A stretch of DNA of 19,308 bases from JABIKK01 sp964622835 (GTDB lineage Archaea > Nanobdellota > Nanobdellia > SCGC-AAA011-G17 > UBA489): assembly GCA_964622835.1 (NCBI GenBank), contig CAZUSA010000007.1, positions 1 to 19,308 of the forward strand, given 5' to 3'. The position numbers and the translations under genes were made by a program. Position 1 is the first letter of the stretch. Each line of letters starts with the position of its first letter. This document shows positions 1 to 6,749 of this stretch, piece after piece. A model generated the notes under the pieces. It did not search any database, had not been told where the DNA came from, and saw only the letters and a list, made by a program, of their open reading frames with translations.

Positions 1-73
1 AATACCCATGATTGTATAGTCTTTGGAAGAACTATTTAAAGGTTTATATAAAACAGAAAAAATGATATAATAA

Positions 74-83
74 CCTTTAAATA
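74..83 (+). promoter_or_regulatory. TATA-like box for the 97-aa gene
   Basis: CTTTAAATAA is centred about 27 nt before the ATG at 107, the archaeal TATA spacing for a nearly leaderless mRNA. A second AT-rich box at about 42-53 could serve as an alternative. Confidence 0.45.
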
Positions 84-106
84 ATGCTGTAGGGTGGTCG
101 ATTATT

Positions 107-400
107 ATGGAATCATCCCCTACAACAATTGATCGTGAAGTGCTGAGAACGATGGATCGATTTGAACGAAGAGACAAAAGACGTTTGTCTGCATTGTTGC
201 TTGCAGCGGCAGTTGCTTTGCCTTTTATGACAACAGCGACAGCAACAAGTTGTGTTTTGGAACGTACGGAAAGAACGTTGGGTTACCGAGCTGCTGAAAG
301 ACAGGCGCGTGGAATATTGGATAAGCACGACAGTGCAATGGGTGTTGCATTGTATGGTGGGGCTCTTGTTGTTGCTCAAAAGTATTTAGACAGGCAATAA
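107..400 (+). CDS. Small membrane-anchored protein, unknown function (97 aa)
   Basis: I do not recognise this protein. It begins with about 27 charged, basic residues (many Arg, Asp and Glu), followed by a hydrophobic stretch at about residues 28-45 rich in Leu and Ala, so it is probably a single-pass membrane protein with a cytoplasmic N terminus. A second, weaker hydrophobic stretch lies near the C terminus (about 78-95). Cys49 follows the first segment, but the sequence before it is a poor lipobox. A TATA-like box (about 74-83) sits about 27 nt before the ATG and a GGGTGG lies at 92-97, so both leaderless and Shine-Dalgarno initiation are possible. Arg codons are mixed, including AGA and CGA, unlike the CGT-rich Rli1 gene. 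The opposite-strand ORF is a shadow. Confidence 0.6.
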   Translation: MESSPTTIDREVLRTMDRFERRDKRRLSALLLAAAVALPFMTTATATSCVLERTERTLGYRAAERQARGILDKHDSAMGVALYGGALVVAQKYLDRQ

Positions 401-446
401 GTTCGTTCTTTATAAATTCTGTTTCTACTGGATAGGTATCCTATAA

Positions 447-456
447 GTTTATATAC
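447..456 (+). promoter_or_regulatory. TATA-like box upstream of a long structured leader
   Basis: GTTTATATAC would place transcription start near 478-482, just before the hairpin at 485-522. A short inverted repeat (ATAGG-TAT-CCTAT, 432-444) lies immediately upstream and could be an operator or BRE-region element. The next ORF starts at 658, so the leader would be about 175 nt. A second AT-rich box at about 630-636 is an alternative promoter. Confidence 0.35.
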
Positions 457-484
457 AAGTTTGTCGTATCAAACGTATGCTTAG

Positions 485-522
485 TCACAGTAACTATACT
501 ACAAGTAATAGACATACTGTGA
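485..522 (+). ncRNA. Hairpin in the intergenic leader (possible structured 5' UTR or small RNA)
   Basis: An 8-bp perfect stem (TCACAGTA 485-492 with TACTGTGA 515-522) is continued after a small internal loop by CTA/TAG and then, past a bulged A, by TACT/AGTA closing an ACA loop. That gives about 15 base pairs in 38 nt. It lies directly downstream of a TATA-like box. I found no C/D-box pair, no convincing H/ACA layout and no ORF here, so a structured leader of the 658 gene or an independent small RNA are both open. Confidence 0.35.
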
Positions 523-657
523 AGAAGATTCTTACTAAAACAATTACCTTCAGCTAATTCGGCTCAAGTTGCTTGTTAAAAAATAAAAACAATTTGGGCC
601 TAAAACTTCTCGAAGAGATCCTTTATCGAATTTAAACTATACCTGGAGGAAAAAAAT

Positions 658-906
658 ATGGATCAATATCAAGCTATGGGAGAAATGCTCCCCGATCAAA
701 TGTTACGATCATGTCGTCGTTGTGACGATCAGACACGTCAATACCGGTTGAGTGAACCGCGTGTGGAAGATGAACTCTTAGTTGCAGAGTTTGAATGCGT
801 AGAGTGTATGGAAATGACAACAGTTATCATTGACCCTGTTAATGTATGGGATGAAGTTGAAGCACTGGTTGATGACAAACGAGATCATACTAAAGCAGTG
901 TTGTAA
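658..906 (+). CDS. Small zinc-ribbon protein, unknown function (82 aa)
   Basis: Two CxxC pairs, CRRC at about residues 19-22 and CVEC at about 47-50, are separated by about 24 residues, the pattern of a zinc ribbon. The rest is acidic (many Asp and Glu), with a polar N terminus. Such small zinc ribbons occur in transcription factors and RNA-polymerase-associated proteins, but there is nothing specific enough here to name a function. The start is well supported by GGAGGA at 645-650, seven bases before the ATG. The gene ends tail-to-tail with the 90-aa gene on the opposite strand, overlapping it by 17 nt. It may be controlled by the unusually long leader upstream. Confidence 0.7.
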   Translation: MDQYQAMGEMLPDQMLRSCRRCDDQTRQYRLSEPRVEDELLVAEFECVECMEMTTVIIDPVNVWDEVEALVDDKRDHTKAVL

Positions 907-1162
907 TAATTTCCTTATATTCGGGAAAGTACGTGCTAATGATAGACACGTCGAACGTTGAAAGAATAGATTCTTTTGGTTCTCTTTTGAGTAGGAAGTG
1001 AAAGGATTGCCCGATAAGATGTTCTTTACTGCATATTTTATGCGTTAATGTTTCCCATAGTTCGTCAGTTAATGTGACGGTATGTGTTGTTTGACTTGAT
1101 GTTTCATGAACAAGAACAGAATACGTATTTTCTTTTGTATGCGTAACAGTTATGGTGGTCAT
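890..1162 (-). CDS. Conserved hypothetical protein, 90 aa, last gene of the M42 operon
   Basis: The protein has alternating short beta-like stretches at the N terminus (THTKENTYSV, then TTHTVTLTDELWETLTH), then a segment with LLKREPKESILSTFDVSIIS and a final FPEYKEII. This looks like a small uncharacterised domain I associate with prokaryotic hypothetical proteins; I cannot name a function. Its ATG overlaps the stop of the upstream M42 peptidase in an ATGA arrangement (1159-1162), so the two are almost certainly translationally coupled. Its 3' end overlaps the convergent zinc-ribbon gene by 17 nt. There are no signal peptide or membrane segments, so it should be cytoplasmic. Confidence 0.75.
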   Translation of the reverse strand: MTTITVTHTKENTYSVLVHETSSQTTHTVTLTDELWETLTHKICSKEHLIGQSFHFLLKREPKESILSTFDVSIISTYFPEYKEIITTLL

Positions 1163-2178
1163 AAACAGATTTTTGGTGGATTTTTTAGAAGTATTTCAAG
1201 GATAGTTAATGCATCAGTGATATCATGTTTGCATGCAATGCTTGTTGTGCTATGAATGTTTCGAACAGCAACACCAACAACTGTGCAGGGTATACCACCT
1301 TTTGATACACTCACGTTTAATGCATCTGTCGTTCCAAAGTCACTCACATCTTGTTGTAACGTAATGTCCTTTTTCTTTGCTATAGCTAGTAACCAATCAT
1401 TGATGCATTTTGTTGTGATCATTTCTGCGTCTTTCATAACTAAGATTGGTCCGTGAGCAATGCATTTTCCTACGGCTTTTGGTTTTGCATCGTCTGATTC
1501 GGTAACGTCAATGATAATAGCATAGTCAGGGTCAATGGAGTAGATAGATGTTTTTGCACCGTGTAATCCTATTTCTTCTTGCACGGTAAAGACATAGTAA
1601 ATTTCTGCTTTGCTTGTCTTGAGTTTCTTTGCAAGTTCTATGAGCATGTAACAGCCAACGCGATCATCAAGGGCTTTGCCTGATATTAAGTGGTTATCAC
1701 CAAGTTCAACGAAGTCACGTATAATGTTTATGTAATCTCCTGGTCGAACGCCTGCTTTTTCTGCTGTTTTTTTATCCATGCCAATGTCAACGTATAAGTC
1801 GTCAATGAGGGGTATTTTTGTTAGTTCTAATCCGTCTTGTATGTCTCTCGTTGTAATAATGCCTTCTAGTTGTTCATTGGTACTTGTTGCAACTTGAACG
1901 CGTTCACCTAATAATACAACAGGTTCAACACCACCAATGGGAGAAACAAAAACTTTGCCATCGGGATCGACGTATTTTACCATGGCACCTATTTCGTCCA
2001 TGTGTGCTGCTAACATGACGCTGGTTCCTTTGCCTTTTTTTCGTGCTATAAGGTTGCCAAATTTATCTGTATACAATTCGTCAACGTAAGGTTTAATGTG
2101 TTTTTTTATTATTTCTCTGACAGCTTTTTCATTGCCACTTTGGCCATGTGCTTCACTGAGTTGTTTTAGGAGTTCCAT
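1159..2178 (-). CDS. M42 family metal-dependent aminopeptidase (TET/FrvX type)
   Basis: This is a cytoplasmic dinuclear-metal aminopeptidase that trims peptides from the N terminus; archaeal members often form large tetrahedral (TET) complexes. Expected M42 residues are visible: His59 and Asp61 in AAHMDEIG, Asp171-Asp172 in KALDDRVG, the catalytic and metal-binding pair Glu201-Glu202 in VQEEIGLHGA, Asp224 in IIDVTESDD and His309 in NIHSTTS. The 339-aa length is normal for the family. It is the middle gene of a tight minus-strand operon: it starts one base after the 54-aa Cys-rich gene ends, and its stop overlaps the start of the 90-aa gene. Substrate preference and oligomeric form cannot be read from the sequence. 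Confidence 0.95.
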   Translation of the reverse strand: MELLKQLSEAHGQSGNEKAVREIIKKHIKPYVDELYTDKFGNLIARKKGKGTSVMLAAHMDEIGAMVKYVDPDGKVFVSPIGGVEPVVLLGERVQVATSTNEQLEGIITTRDIQDGLELTKIPLIDDLYVDIGMDKKTAEKAGVRPGDYINIIRDFVELGDNHLISGKALDDRVGCYMLIELAKKLKTSKAEIYYVFTVQEEIGLHGAKTSIYSIDPDYAIIIDVTESDDAKPKAVGKCIAHGPILVMKDAEMITTKCINDWLLAIAKKKDITLQQDVSDFGTTDALNVSVSKGGIPCTVVGVAVRNIHSTTSIACKHDITDALTILEILLKNPPKICL

Positions 2179-2343
2179 TTATGCCTCGACGTATGCTGTT
2201 GGTTTTCCGCAACAGACAGGGACGGGTTGATCGCTGCCACATAAGTCGCAGGTAACAACGTTGTTTTTTATGTGTACTGTGCCTTTTTTGCAACAGAGTG
2301 GTAATTTGATGTCCGTGGTGCAGAGTGTGCACTTGAAATCCAT
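2179..2343 (-). CDS. 54-aa Cys-rich small zinc protein, first gene of the M42 operon
   Basis: This short ORF encodes 54 residues with two similar metal-binding halves: CTLC (5-8) followed by LCCKK (16-20), and CDLC (32-35) followed by VCCGKP (43-48). The CxxC...CC repeat suggests one or two zinc-ribbon-like knuckles; the CCGKP ending resembles motifs in other small archaeal zinc proteins. The stop codon is immediately adjacent to the M42 ATG, implying cotranscription and coupling. A TATA-like ATTTAAAT lies at 2401-2408. A strong GAGGTGAT sits at 2369-2376 on this strand, but it is about 25 nt before the ATG, which is too far for this start. No upstream in-frame ATG, GTG or TTG is available after the stop in that leader. 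The function is unknown. Confidence 0.75.
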   Translation of the reverse strand: MDFKCTLCTTDIKLPLCCKKGTVHIKNNVVTCDLCGSDQPVPVCCGKPTAYVEA

Positions 2344-2400
2344 ACTATGATTGTTGTCGGACAGAATCCATCACCTCTTTGCTTGTGAACGGTTGAAGTT

Positions 2401-2408
2401 ATTTAAAT
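2401..2408 (-). promoter_or_regulatory. TATA-like box for the 54-aa/M42/90-aa operon
   Basis: ATTTAAAT read on the minus strand would start transcription near 2378, giving a leader of about 35 nt that begins at the GAGGTGAT sequence. The box is symmetric, so it could also be read on the plus strand, but the thioredoxin has a better placed box of its own. Confidence 0.45.
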
Positions 2409-2441
2409 GTTGTGTTGAACGTCCCAAGGCAAATACATATT

Positions 2442-2450
2442 TTTTTAAAG
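2442..2450 (+). promoter_or_regulatory. TATA-like box for the thioredoxin gene
   Basis: TTTTTAAAG is centred about 26 nt before the ATG at 2472. This supports a leaderless mRNA and the internal ATG as the true start. Confidence 0.5.
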
Positions 2451-2471
2451 GGGTATTTGGATAATTGGTGC

Positions 2472-2786
2472 ATGGAAGAAATAACAAAAGATACGTTTCA
2501 AGAGAAGGTTCACAATAGTGAGAAGCCTGTTGTTGTTGATTTTTGGGGTGAAGGCTGTCAACCCTGTGTGAAGTTAGCTCCTGTGTTTGAGAAAGTTGCT
2601 GAAACGTTAAAAGATAAAATTGATGTGTTTAAGATTAATATTGTTGGTAATGCTGAGATTTTTGCAGAGTATGGTGTCGCAAGTGTGCCTACGTTAGTTG
2701 TCTTTAAGAATGGTGAACCTGTTGCAAATAACATTGGGTTTATTGAGGAAGAAGCGTTACAATCATGGATTGAAGCTGCGTTATAG
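2472..2786 (+). CDS. Thioredoxin-like protein (104 aa)
   Basis: This is a single thioredoxin fold of standard length, a cytoplasmic thiol-disulfide oxidoreductase. The active site is Cys29-Gln-Pro-Cys32 within DFWGEGCQPC, and the cis-proline loop is VPT with Pro73. The Trp normally directly before the first Cys is Gly here, and the middle pair is QP rather than GP, so its redox potential may differ from classical thioredoxin. I chose ATG 2472 because the upstream GTG (2412) would add 20 residues outside the fold and overlaps the TATA-like box at 2442-2450, which fits leaderless initiation at 2472. A likely role is reducing cytosolic proteins, possibly including the ribonucleotide reductases in this window; that link is inference. 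Confidence 0.92.
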   Translation: MEEITKDTFQEKVHNSEKPVVVDFWGEGCQPCVKLAPVFEKVAETLKDKIDVFKINIVGNAEIFAEYGVASVPTLVVFKNGEPVANNIGFIEEEALQSWIEAAL

Positions 2787-2834
2787 TTTATTTTTAAATG
2801 GTTTATGAGTGTGTATACATTTGGTGTGGGAAAG

Positions 2835-2843
2835 CTTAAATAA
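2835..2843 (+). promoter_or_regulatory. TATA-like box for the PhoU-like gene
   Basis: CTTAAATAA is centred about 28 nt before the ATG at 2867 and predicts an essentially leaderless transcript. Confidence 0.45.
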
Positions 2844-2866
2844 AGTTAGATAGCTTCGTTGCAGTA

Positions 2867-3664
2867 ATGGAACGCAAAGCAGTACAAGAGGAAACAAGTG
2901 ATGAACAAAAAAAAGTAACACTGACATTATCTTCACAAACAGAGTCTTCAATTCGTACGTTAATCACAAGTGCTTATAGACAGGGGTATGACATTGTTAC
3001 CGTGCAGTTTGATGATCCTGAAAAATTGAGAATATTGGAAGGAGTTGTTGAAAGAAATTTAATTGGTTTTGAAGTAACAAAAAAAGAAAGTAATACGTGT
3101 ACTGTTGAATGTGTTGCTGAACTGACAAAGGAACAGTTTGATCTCAGGTTTCCAAAAATATTCTTACATATTAAAGAGTTATTTGTTGTTGTGCGTGCCT
3201 GTGCAAAAAATCGTTCACAAGAAGGTCTTAATGAGATAAAAACTATTGAAGCACGTATTCAGTCGTGTGATAATTTATGTCGTCGTGTTATGAAAAAACA
3301 TCAGTTGTTTACAGATAATGCATATTCATATTGGGTGTTCAGGTCGTTGTTGATGCATGGGCAACGTGAGATTTATCATGCAATTCAAAGAGCGGAGAGG
3401 GTGTGGAGTGATGGTGCATTATTGTTATTGCTAAGTGCTGAAGAAATGTTTTTGTTGTTAGAAAGGGCATATAATGGGAAAGATATTGAGGGATTGGGTG
3501 TAGTCCATGATCAGGAAAAAGTAACTATTTATGAGGAGGGGTATCCCTTATTAGAAAATATTCCTCAAGGTGAGGCTGGTGTGCGACATCATTTACTTTC
3601 AAGTGTTCGACAATTTTATTTAGCTAATAGTCCCTTAACGGCATTTTTATTAACACAATCTTAG
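2867..3664 (+). CDS. PhoU-like helical protein (265 aa)
   Basis: After a polar N terminus come a beta-rich part (about residues 17-75, including a GYDIVTVQFDDPEKL segment) and long amphipathic helices (about 80-200). The pattern resembles archaeal proteins with a small N-terminal beta domain followed by a PhoU domain, including a LIGFEVTKKE segment and a FRSLLMHGQREIYHAIQRAE helix. PhoU proteins bind metal clusters and regulate phosphate uptake and signalling, but no phosphate transporter gene lies nearby, so the role is open. There is no membrane segment. The family assignment comes from overall pattern, not from a diagnostic motif. It stands alone between thioredoxin and Rli1. Confidence 0.55.
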   Translation: MERKAVQEETSDEQKKVTLTLSSQTESSIRTLITSAYRQGYDIVTVQFDDPEKLRILEGVVERNLIGFEVTKKESNTCTVECVAELTKEQFDLRFPKIFLHIKELFVVVRACAKNRSQEGLNEIKTIEARIQSCDNLCRRVMKKHQLFTDNAYSYWVFRSLLMHGQREIYHAIQRAERVWSDGALLLLLSAEEMFLLLERAYNGKDIEGLGVVHDQEKVTIYEEGYPLLENIPQGEAGVRHHLLSSVRQFYLANSPLTAFLLTQS

Positions 3665-3689
3665 AGAAAATACGCTATAGGTTGGAAGC

Positions 3690-3697
3690 TTTATAAA
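3690..3697 (+). promoter_or_regulatory. TATA-like box for rli1
   Basis: TTTATAAA lies about 26 nt before the ATG, which would make the mRNA leaderless even though a GGGGGT Shine-Dalgarno-like sequence is present. One of the two signals may be fortuitous. Confidence 0.4.
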
Positions 3698-3718
3698 TCA
3701 TTTAGGGGGTATAGAAGT

Positions 3719-5530
3719 ATGGCTCGTCGTATTGCAATTATTGAAGATGATAAGTGTCATCCTGAAAAATGTGGGAATTACTTATGTATCCGGTTATGTC
3801 CTGTTAATCGTGATGGTGATGAGTGTATTGGTAAACATCAAGTAACAAAGAAAGCGACGATTGTTGCTGATTTGTGTACCGGCTGTGGTATTTGTCCGAA
3901 TAGGTGTCCGTTTGATGCGATTCATATTATTAATTTGCCTGAAAAGTTATCTGGTCCACCATTACAGAAGTTTGGTGATAATGCGTTTGAATTGTTTAAT
4001 GTGCCTGTAGTGAAGAAGGGTATTGTCGTGGGTATTATTGGTCGTAATGGTATTGGGAAGTCTACTGCGTTTGATATTCTTGCAGGTAAACTCTTACCGA
4101 ATATGGGCGATACGTCGTTAGCATTGTCTGAGGAAAATAAGAAAACGTTACAACAGAGTATTATGACAAAATTTGGTAAGACGCAGTTAGGAGAATATTT
4201 TCATCAATTATTTGATGGGAAGATTATTGTGTCCTATAAGCCGCAACGTATTGAGTTGTTATCAAAAATTCTGAAGGGTACGGTTAAAGAATTATTGTAT
4301 AAGATTGATGAGCGTAAGAAAGTTGATGAGTATGTTAAATTGTTGGGTGTTACTAAAGTGTTGGATAATGATGTTGCTGATTTGTCTGGTGGTGAATTAC
4401 AAAAGATTGCTATTATTGCTGCTGCAGTAAAGAAGGCAGATGTGTATTTCTTTGATGAACCGTCTTCATTCTTGGATATTACGTCGCGTATTGCTGCTGC
4501 CCGTTTGATGCAGTCGTTAAAGGAAGATGGTGCGTCGGTTATGGTTATCGAACATGATTTGGCAACGTTAGATTATATTTCTGATGAGATTCAAATTTTG
4601 TATGGTGAGCGTGCGTGTTATGGTGTGATGTCTATTTCGAAAGGTGTAAAGAATGGTATTAATGATTATTTAGAAGGGTATTTGCCGGAAGATAATGTGC
4701 GGTTCCGTGAGTATAAGATTCAGTTTGCTCGTTCAATTAAAACATTGGATCCTAATGCAGAAACGTTAGTGTCATACAAGGGATTAACAAAAGCGTTTGA
4801 ACATTTTTCATTATCGGTTGGTGAAGGTGAAATGAAACGTGGTGAAGTAGTTGCGATTATGGGTGCTAATGGTTTAGGTAAGTCTACATTTGTGAAGATG
4901 TTAGCGAATGAACTAAAGCCTGATGCTGGTGCAATTACGTTGAGTAAAGAAGAACCGTTAACCATTGCGTATAAGCCACAGTATCCTGAACCTGAAGAAA
5001 TGACGGTGCAAACCTATTTGGAAAAGCATGCGGGTAAGGAAATGGACTCTGGGTGGTATAAACAGAATATTTTGGAAAAGTTAAATGTTAAATCATTATT
5101 AGAACATTCAATGCGTCAATTGTCTGGTGGTGAATTGCAAAAGGTTTTTGTTGCTGGTTGTTTATCGTCTGGTGCTGATTTGATTGTTCTTGACGAACCA
5201 TCGGCGTTTGTTGATGTTGAAGATCGTATTTTGTTAGCTGAAGTGATTAAAGAGTTTACGCAGAAAAAAGAAACGGTTACTGTTGTTGTTGATCATGATG
5301 TGCAATTTACTGAGTATTTGGCTGATAAGATGTTAGTCTTTGAAGGTGTGTCTGGTAAGAAGGGTTCTGTTATTGGCCCGTGTGATCGTCAAGAAGGAAT
5401 GAATCGTATTTTAGAATCATTGGAAATTACGTATCGTAAGGATCCTGAAACAAATCGTGCACGTATTAACAAACCTGATTCACAATTAGATAAAGAACAA
5501 AAACGTTCTGGTAAGTATTATTATATTTAG
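3719..5530 (+). CDS. Ribosome-recycling ATPase Rli1/ABCE1 (603 aa)
   Basis: ABCE1 splits the 70S-type archaeal ribosome after termination together with aRF1/Pelota and uses ATP. It is known from archaea and eukaryotes, not bacteria, so it is the best domain-of-life marker here. The N-terminal ferredoxin-like domain has cysteines at 13, 18, 23, 27 and 36 and a second set CTGCGICPNRC at 53-63, enough for two 4Fe-4S clusters. ABC domain 1 has Walker A GRNGIGKST (108-116), signature LSGGE (222-226) and FFDEPSSFLD. Domain 2 has GANGLGKST (382-390), LSGGE (468-472) and VLDEPSAFVD. The length is standard. GGGGGT (3705-3710) lies eight bases before the ATG, and a TATA-like box is at 3690-3697. Arg codons are dominated by CGT, typical of high expression. 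Confidence 0.98.
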   Translation: MARRIAIIEDDKCHPEKCGNYLCIRLCPVNRDGDECIGKHQVTKKATIVADLCTGCGICPNRCPFDAIHIINLPEKLSGPPLQKFGDNAFELFNVPVVKKGIVVGIIGRNGIGKSTAFDILAGKLLPNMGDTSLALSEENKKTLQQSIMTKFGKTQLGEYFHQLFDGKIIVSYKPQRIELLSKILKGTVKELLYKIDERKKVDEYVKLLGVTKVLDNDVADLSGGELQKIAIIAAAVKKADVYFFDEPSSFLDITSRIAAARLMQSLKEDGASVMVIEHDLATLDYISDEIQILYGERACYGVMSISKGVKNGINDYLEGYLPEDNVRFREYKIQFARSIKTLDPNAETLVSYKGLTKAFEHFSLSVGEGEMKRGEVVAIMGANGLGKSTFVKMLANELKPDAGAITLSKEEPLTIAYKPQYPEPEEMTVQTYLEKHAGKEMDSGWYKQNILEKLNVKSLLEHSMRQLSGGELQKVFVAGCLSSGADLIVLDEPSAFVDVEDRILLAEVIKEFTQKKETVTVVVDHDVQFTEYLADKMLVFEGVSGKKGSVIGPCDRQEGMNRILESLEITYRKDPETNRARINKPDSQLDKEQKRSGKYYYI

Positions 5531-5553
5531 TTCTTTTTAAAGAAGAGAGTAAT

Positions 5554-5563
5554 GTTTAAATAA
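5554..5563 (+). promoter_or_regulatory. TATA-like box for the sigma-like gene
   Basis: GTTTAAATAA predicts transcription start near 5584, about 16 nt before the ATG at 5600. The gene therefore seems to have its own archaeal-type promoter, separate from rli1. Confidence 0.5.
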
Positions 5564-5599
5564 AACGTCAACGTTGGTATATGTAGTGATAGGTATACT

Positions 5600-6202
5600 A
5601 TGGTAATTACAAATCCTGCATTACGGTATTTTTGTTCTCAGGGTATTATGGAAAAAGAAGTGAATTTTTTGATGCATCGTAGGGGGGCTTCTTTTGAAGA
5701 TGCACAAGATGCTGTGCAAAATGCTGGTTTGGAGTTATTGAGAAAAGGTCCGCCGGGAAATGAGTCCAACATTGGAGGGTATGTTGCAAGGGTTGTCTAT
5801 TGTTGTTTGTTAAAAATTTTTCGAGAGAGGAGATTAAAGAAAAGTGTATTAGATCGTGCAAGTTCTTTGGGTGATAGGGTGAACATAGGTGATCTGCGAA
5901 CGCAAGAACCTGATAGTATTGTTAGTCGTGCAGAAGAGGAATATCTTGTAAGAACGAGTGGACCTATACGCGGTGCTATTGATAGATTGTGTCCGTCTCG
6001 ACAACGTATTGCATGGTATCTTGGTGAAGGGTTTGATGCGGAAGAGATTGCCGAACGTGAAGGTATTTCTAAAATTGCAGCAACAACAAAGATATGTAGG
6101 ACAAGGCAAGGGATTGCAAAAAGGTTGGGTTTAAGAGGGATGCGACTTGATGGGAAGCATTGCCATGCATATCTTTTGCCAGCAGTCTTAGAAGATAATT
6201 GA
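5600..6202 (+). CDS. Sigma-70/ECF-like protein (200 aa) in an archaeal context
   Basis: The domain order matches a small ECF sigma factor. A region-2-like part (about residues 18-80) has ASFEDAQDAVQNAGLELL and then GGYVARVVYCCLLKIFRERR, like the core-binding helix and -10 helix. A linker (81-127) is followed by a region-4-like helix-turn-helix (about 128-177): LCPSRQRIAWYLGEGFDAEEIAE, then GISKIAATTKICRTRQGIAKRLG. A tail of about 22 residues follows. Archaeal transcription uses TBP and TFB, so a genuine sigma is not expected; it could act as a DNA-binding regulator, work with another factor, or be a transferred gene. Arg codons are rich in AGG/AGA, unlike rli1. Start alternatives are ATG 5600 and ATG 5648 (residue 17, just before region 2). 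The family call is by pattern; the function is open. Confidence 0.72.
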   Translation: MVITNPALRYFCSQGIMEKEVNFLMHRRGASFEDAQDAVQNAGLELLRKGPPGNESNIGGYVARVVYCCLLKIFRERRLKKSVLDRASSLGDRVNIGDLRTQEPDSIVSRAEEEYLVRTSGPIRGAIDRLCPSRQRIAWYLGEGFDAEEIAEREGISKIAATTKICRTRQGIAKRLGLRGMRLDGKHCHAYLLPAVLEDN

Positions 6203-6235
6203 AAGAAAATACATGTTACAGTGTAGGTAGCTGTA

Positions 6236-6658
6236 TTATCTGATTTGTGGTTGTGCTCGTCCTATAAGGAGGATGTCTGAACTGGGAACAACTCTTGAAG
6301 GACCATATTGATTGACAGCTTCAACAAGTGATGCTGAATAGGTTGGGTCACCCATAGTACATCCGTGAATAACAACGACATCTGATCGTTTAAATCCTTG
6401 GGCTGGTAAATCATTGCGAACAACAGCAACACGTAAGTCACTTTCAAGTTTGCCTATTTTTCGATATCCTATCATGCCTTTGAGAAGGTCTGTAGGTCCT
6501 TGGGGAAATAATTCAGCAAATGCTTCTTCTCCGGGGGTTAGGCCGTGATTTAGGAATCCTCGATGTGCATCTCTGTGTCGTTGTTGTCTTTCCGTTGGAT
6601 CTCTGTCTGTAGTCATTGTATTTCGTTTGCTTTCTATTCGATTTATAAGGTTTGTCAT
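6236..6658 (-). CDS. Hypothetical protein (140 aa), unknown function
   Basis: I do not recognise this protein. The first 35 residues are very polar and rich in Arg, Asp and Gln (a disordered or nucleic-acid-binding-like tail). The rest looks like a small alpha/beta domain with a hydrophobic strand VVVIHGCTM, a following DPTYSASLVEAVNQYG helix, and a last strand DILLIGRA. There are no membrane segments. It is convergent with the sigma-like gene, with 33 bp between the stops, and divergent from nrdR. A TATA-like box at 6693-6702 fits a start at 6658 with a 14-nt leader; an internal ATG 14 codons later is an alternative. Arg codons are mostly CGA/AGA, as in the sigma-like gene, so both may be weakly expressed or more recently acquired. 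Confidence 0.65.
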   Translation of the reverse strand: MTNLINRIESKRNTMTTDRDPTERQQRHRDAHRGFLNHGLTPGEEAFAELFPQGPTDLLKGMIGYRKIGKLESDLRVAVVRNDLPAQGFKRSDVVVIHGCTMGDPTYSASLVEAVNQYGPSRVVPSSDILLIGRAQPQIR

Positions 6659-6692
6659 ATGTGTTAGAATGTATACTCACTATTGCTCATAT

Positions 6693-6702
6693 CTTTATAT
6701 AG
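6693..6702 (-). promoter_or_regulatory. TATA-like box for the 140-aa gene
   Basis: On the minus strand CCTATATAAAG predicts transcription start near 6672, 14 nt before the ATG. It is divergent from the nrdR promoter, about 50 bp away. Confidence 0.5.
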
Positions 6703-6726
6703 GTGGACTGTTTTATTTTCTCTGAA

Positions 6727-6741
6727 ACTACTAGATGTAGT
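6727..6741 (+). promoter_or_regulatory. NrdR-box-like site 1
   Basis: ACTAC-TAGAT-GTAGT is an inverted repeat. Its core CTAGATGTAG fits the known bacterial NrdR-box core CwAtATaTwG at 8 of 10 positions, including the outer C and G. It lies 32 bp (about three helical turns) from an identical second site, the spacing known for paired NrdR boxes. It precedes nrdR itself. Confidence 0.8.
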
Positions 6742-6749
6742 GGTTTGAT

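Noticed and set aside
401..657. C/D-box or H/ACA guide RNA
   Set aside because: No C box (RUGAUGA) with a matching D box is present on either strand, and the hairpin is not followed by an ACA at the required distance.
2350..2376. Possible 8-codon leader peptide (MDSVRQQS) after GAGGTGAT in front of the 54-aa gene
   Set aside because: The ATG overlaps the Shine-Dalgarno-like sequence itself, so the spacing is unworkable, and such a short ORF is expected by chance.
2412..2471. Upstream GTG extension of the thioredoxin by 20 residues
   Set aside because: It would cover the TATA-like box at 2442-2450, and the added residues do not belong to the thioredoxin fold.
6217..6235. Short inverted repeat TACAG/CTGTA between the convergent sigma-like and 140-aa genes
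   Set aside because: The stem is only 5 bp with a 9-base loop and no T-run follows, so it is not a convincing terminator.
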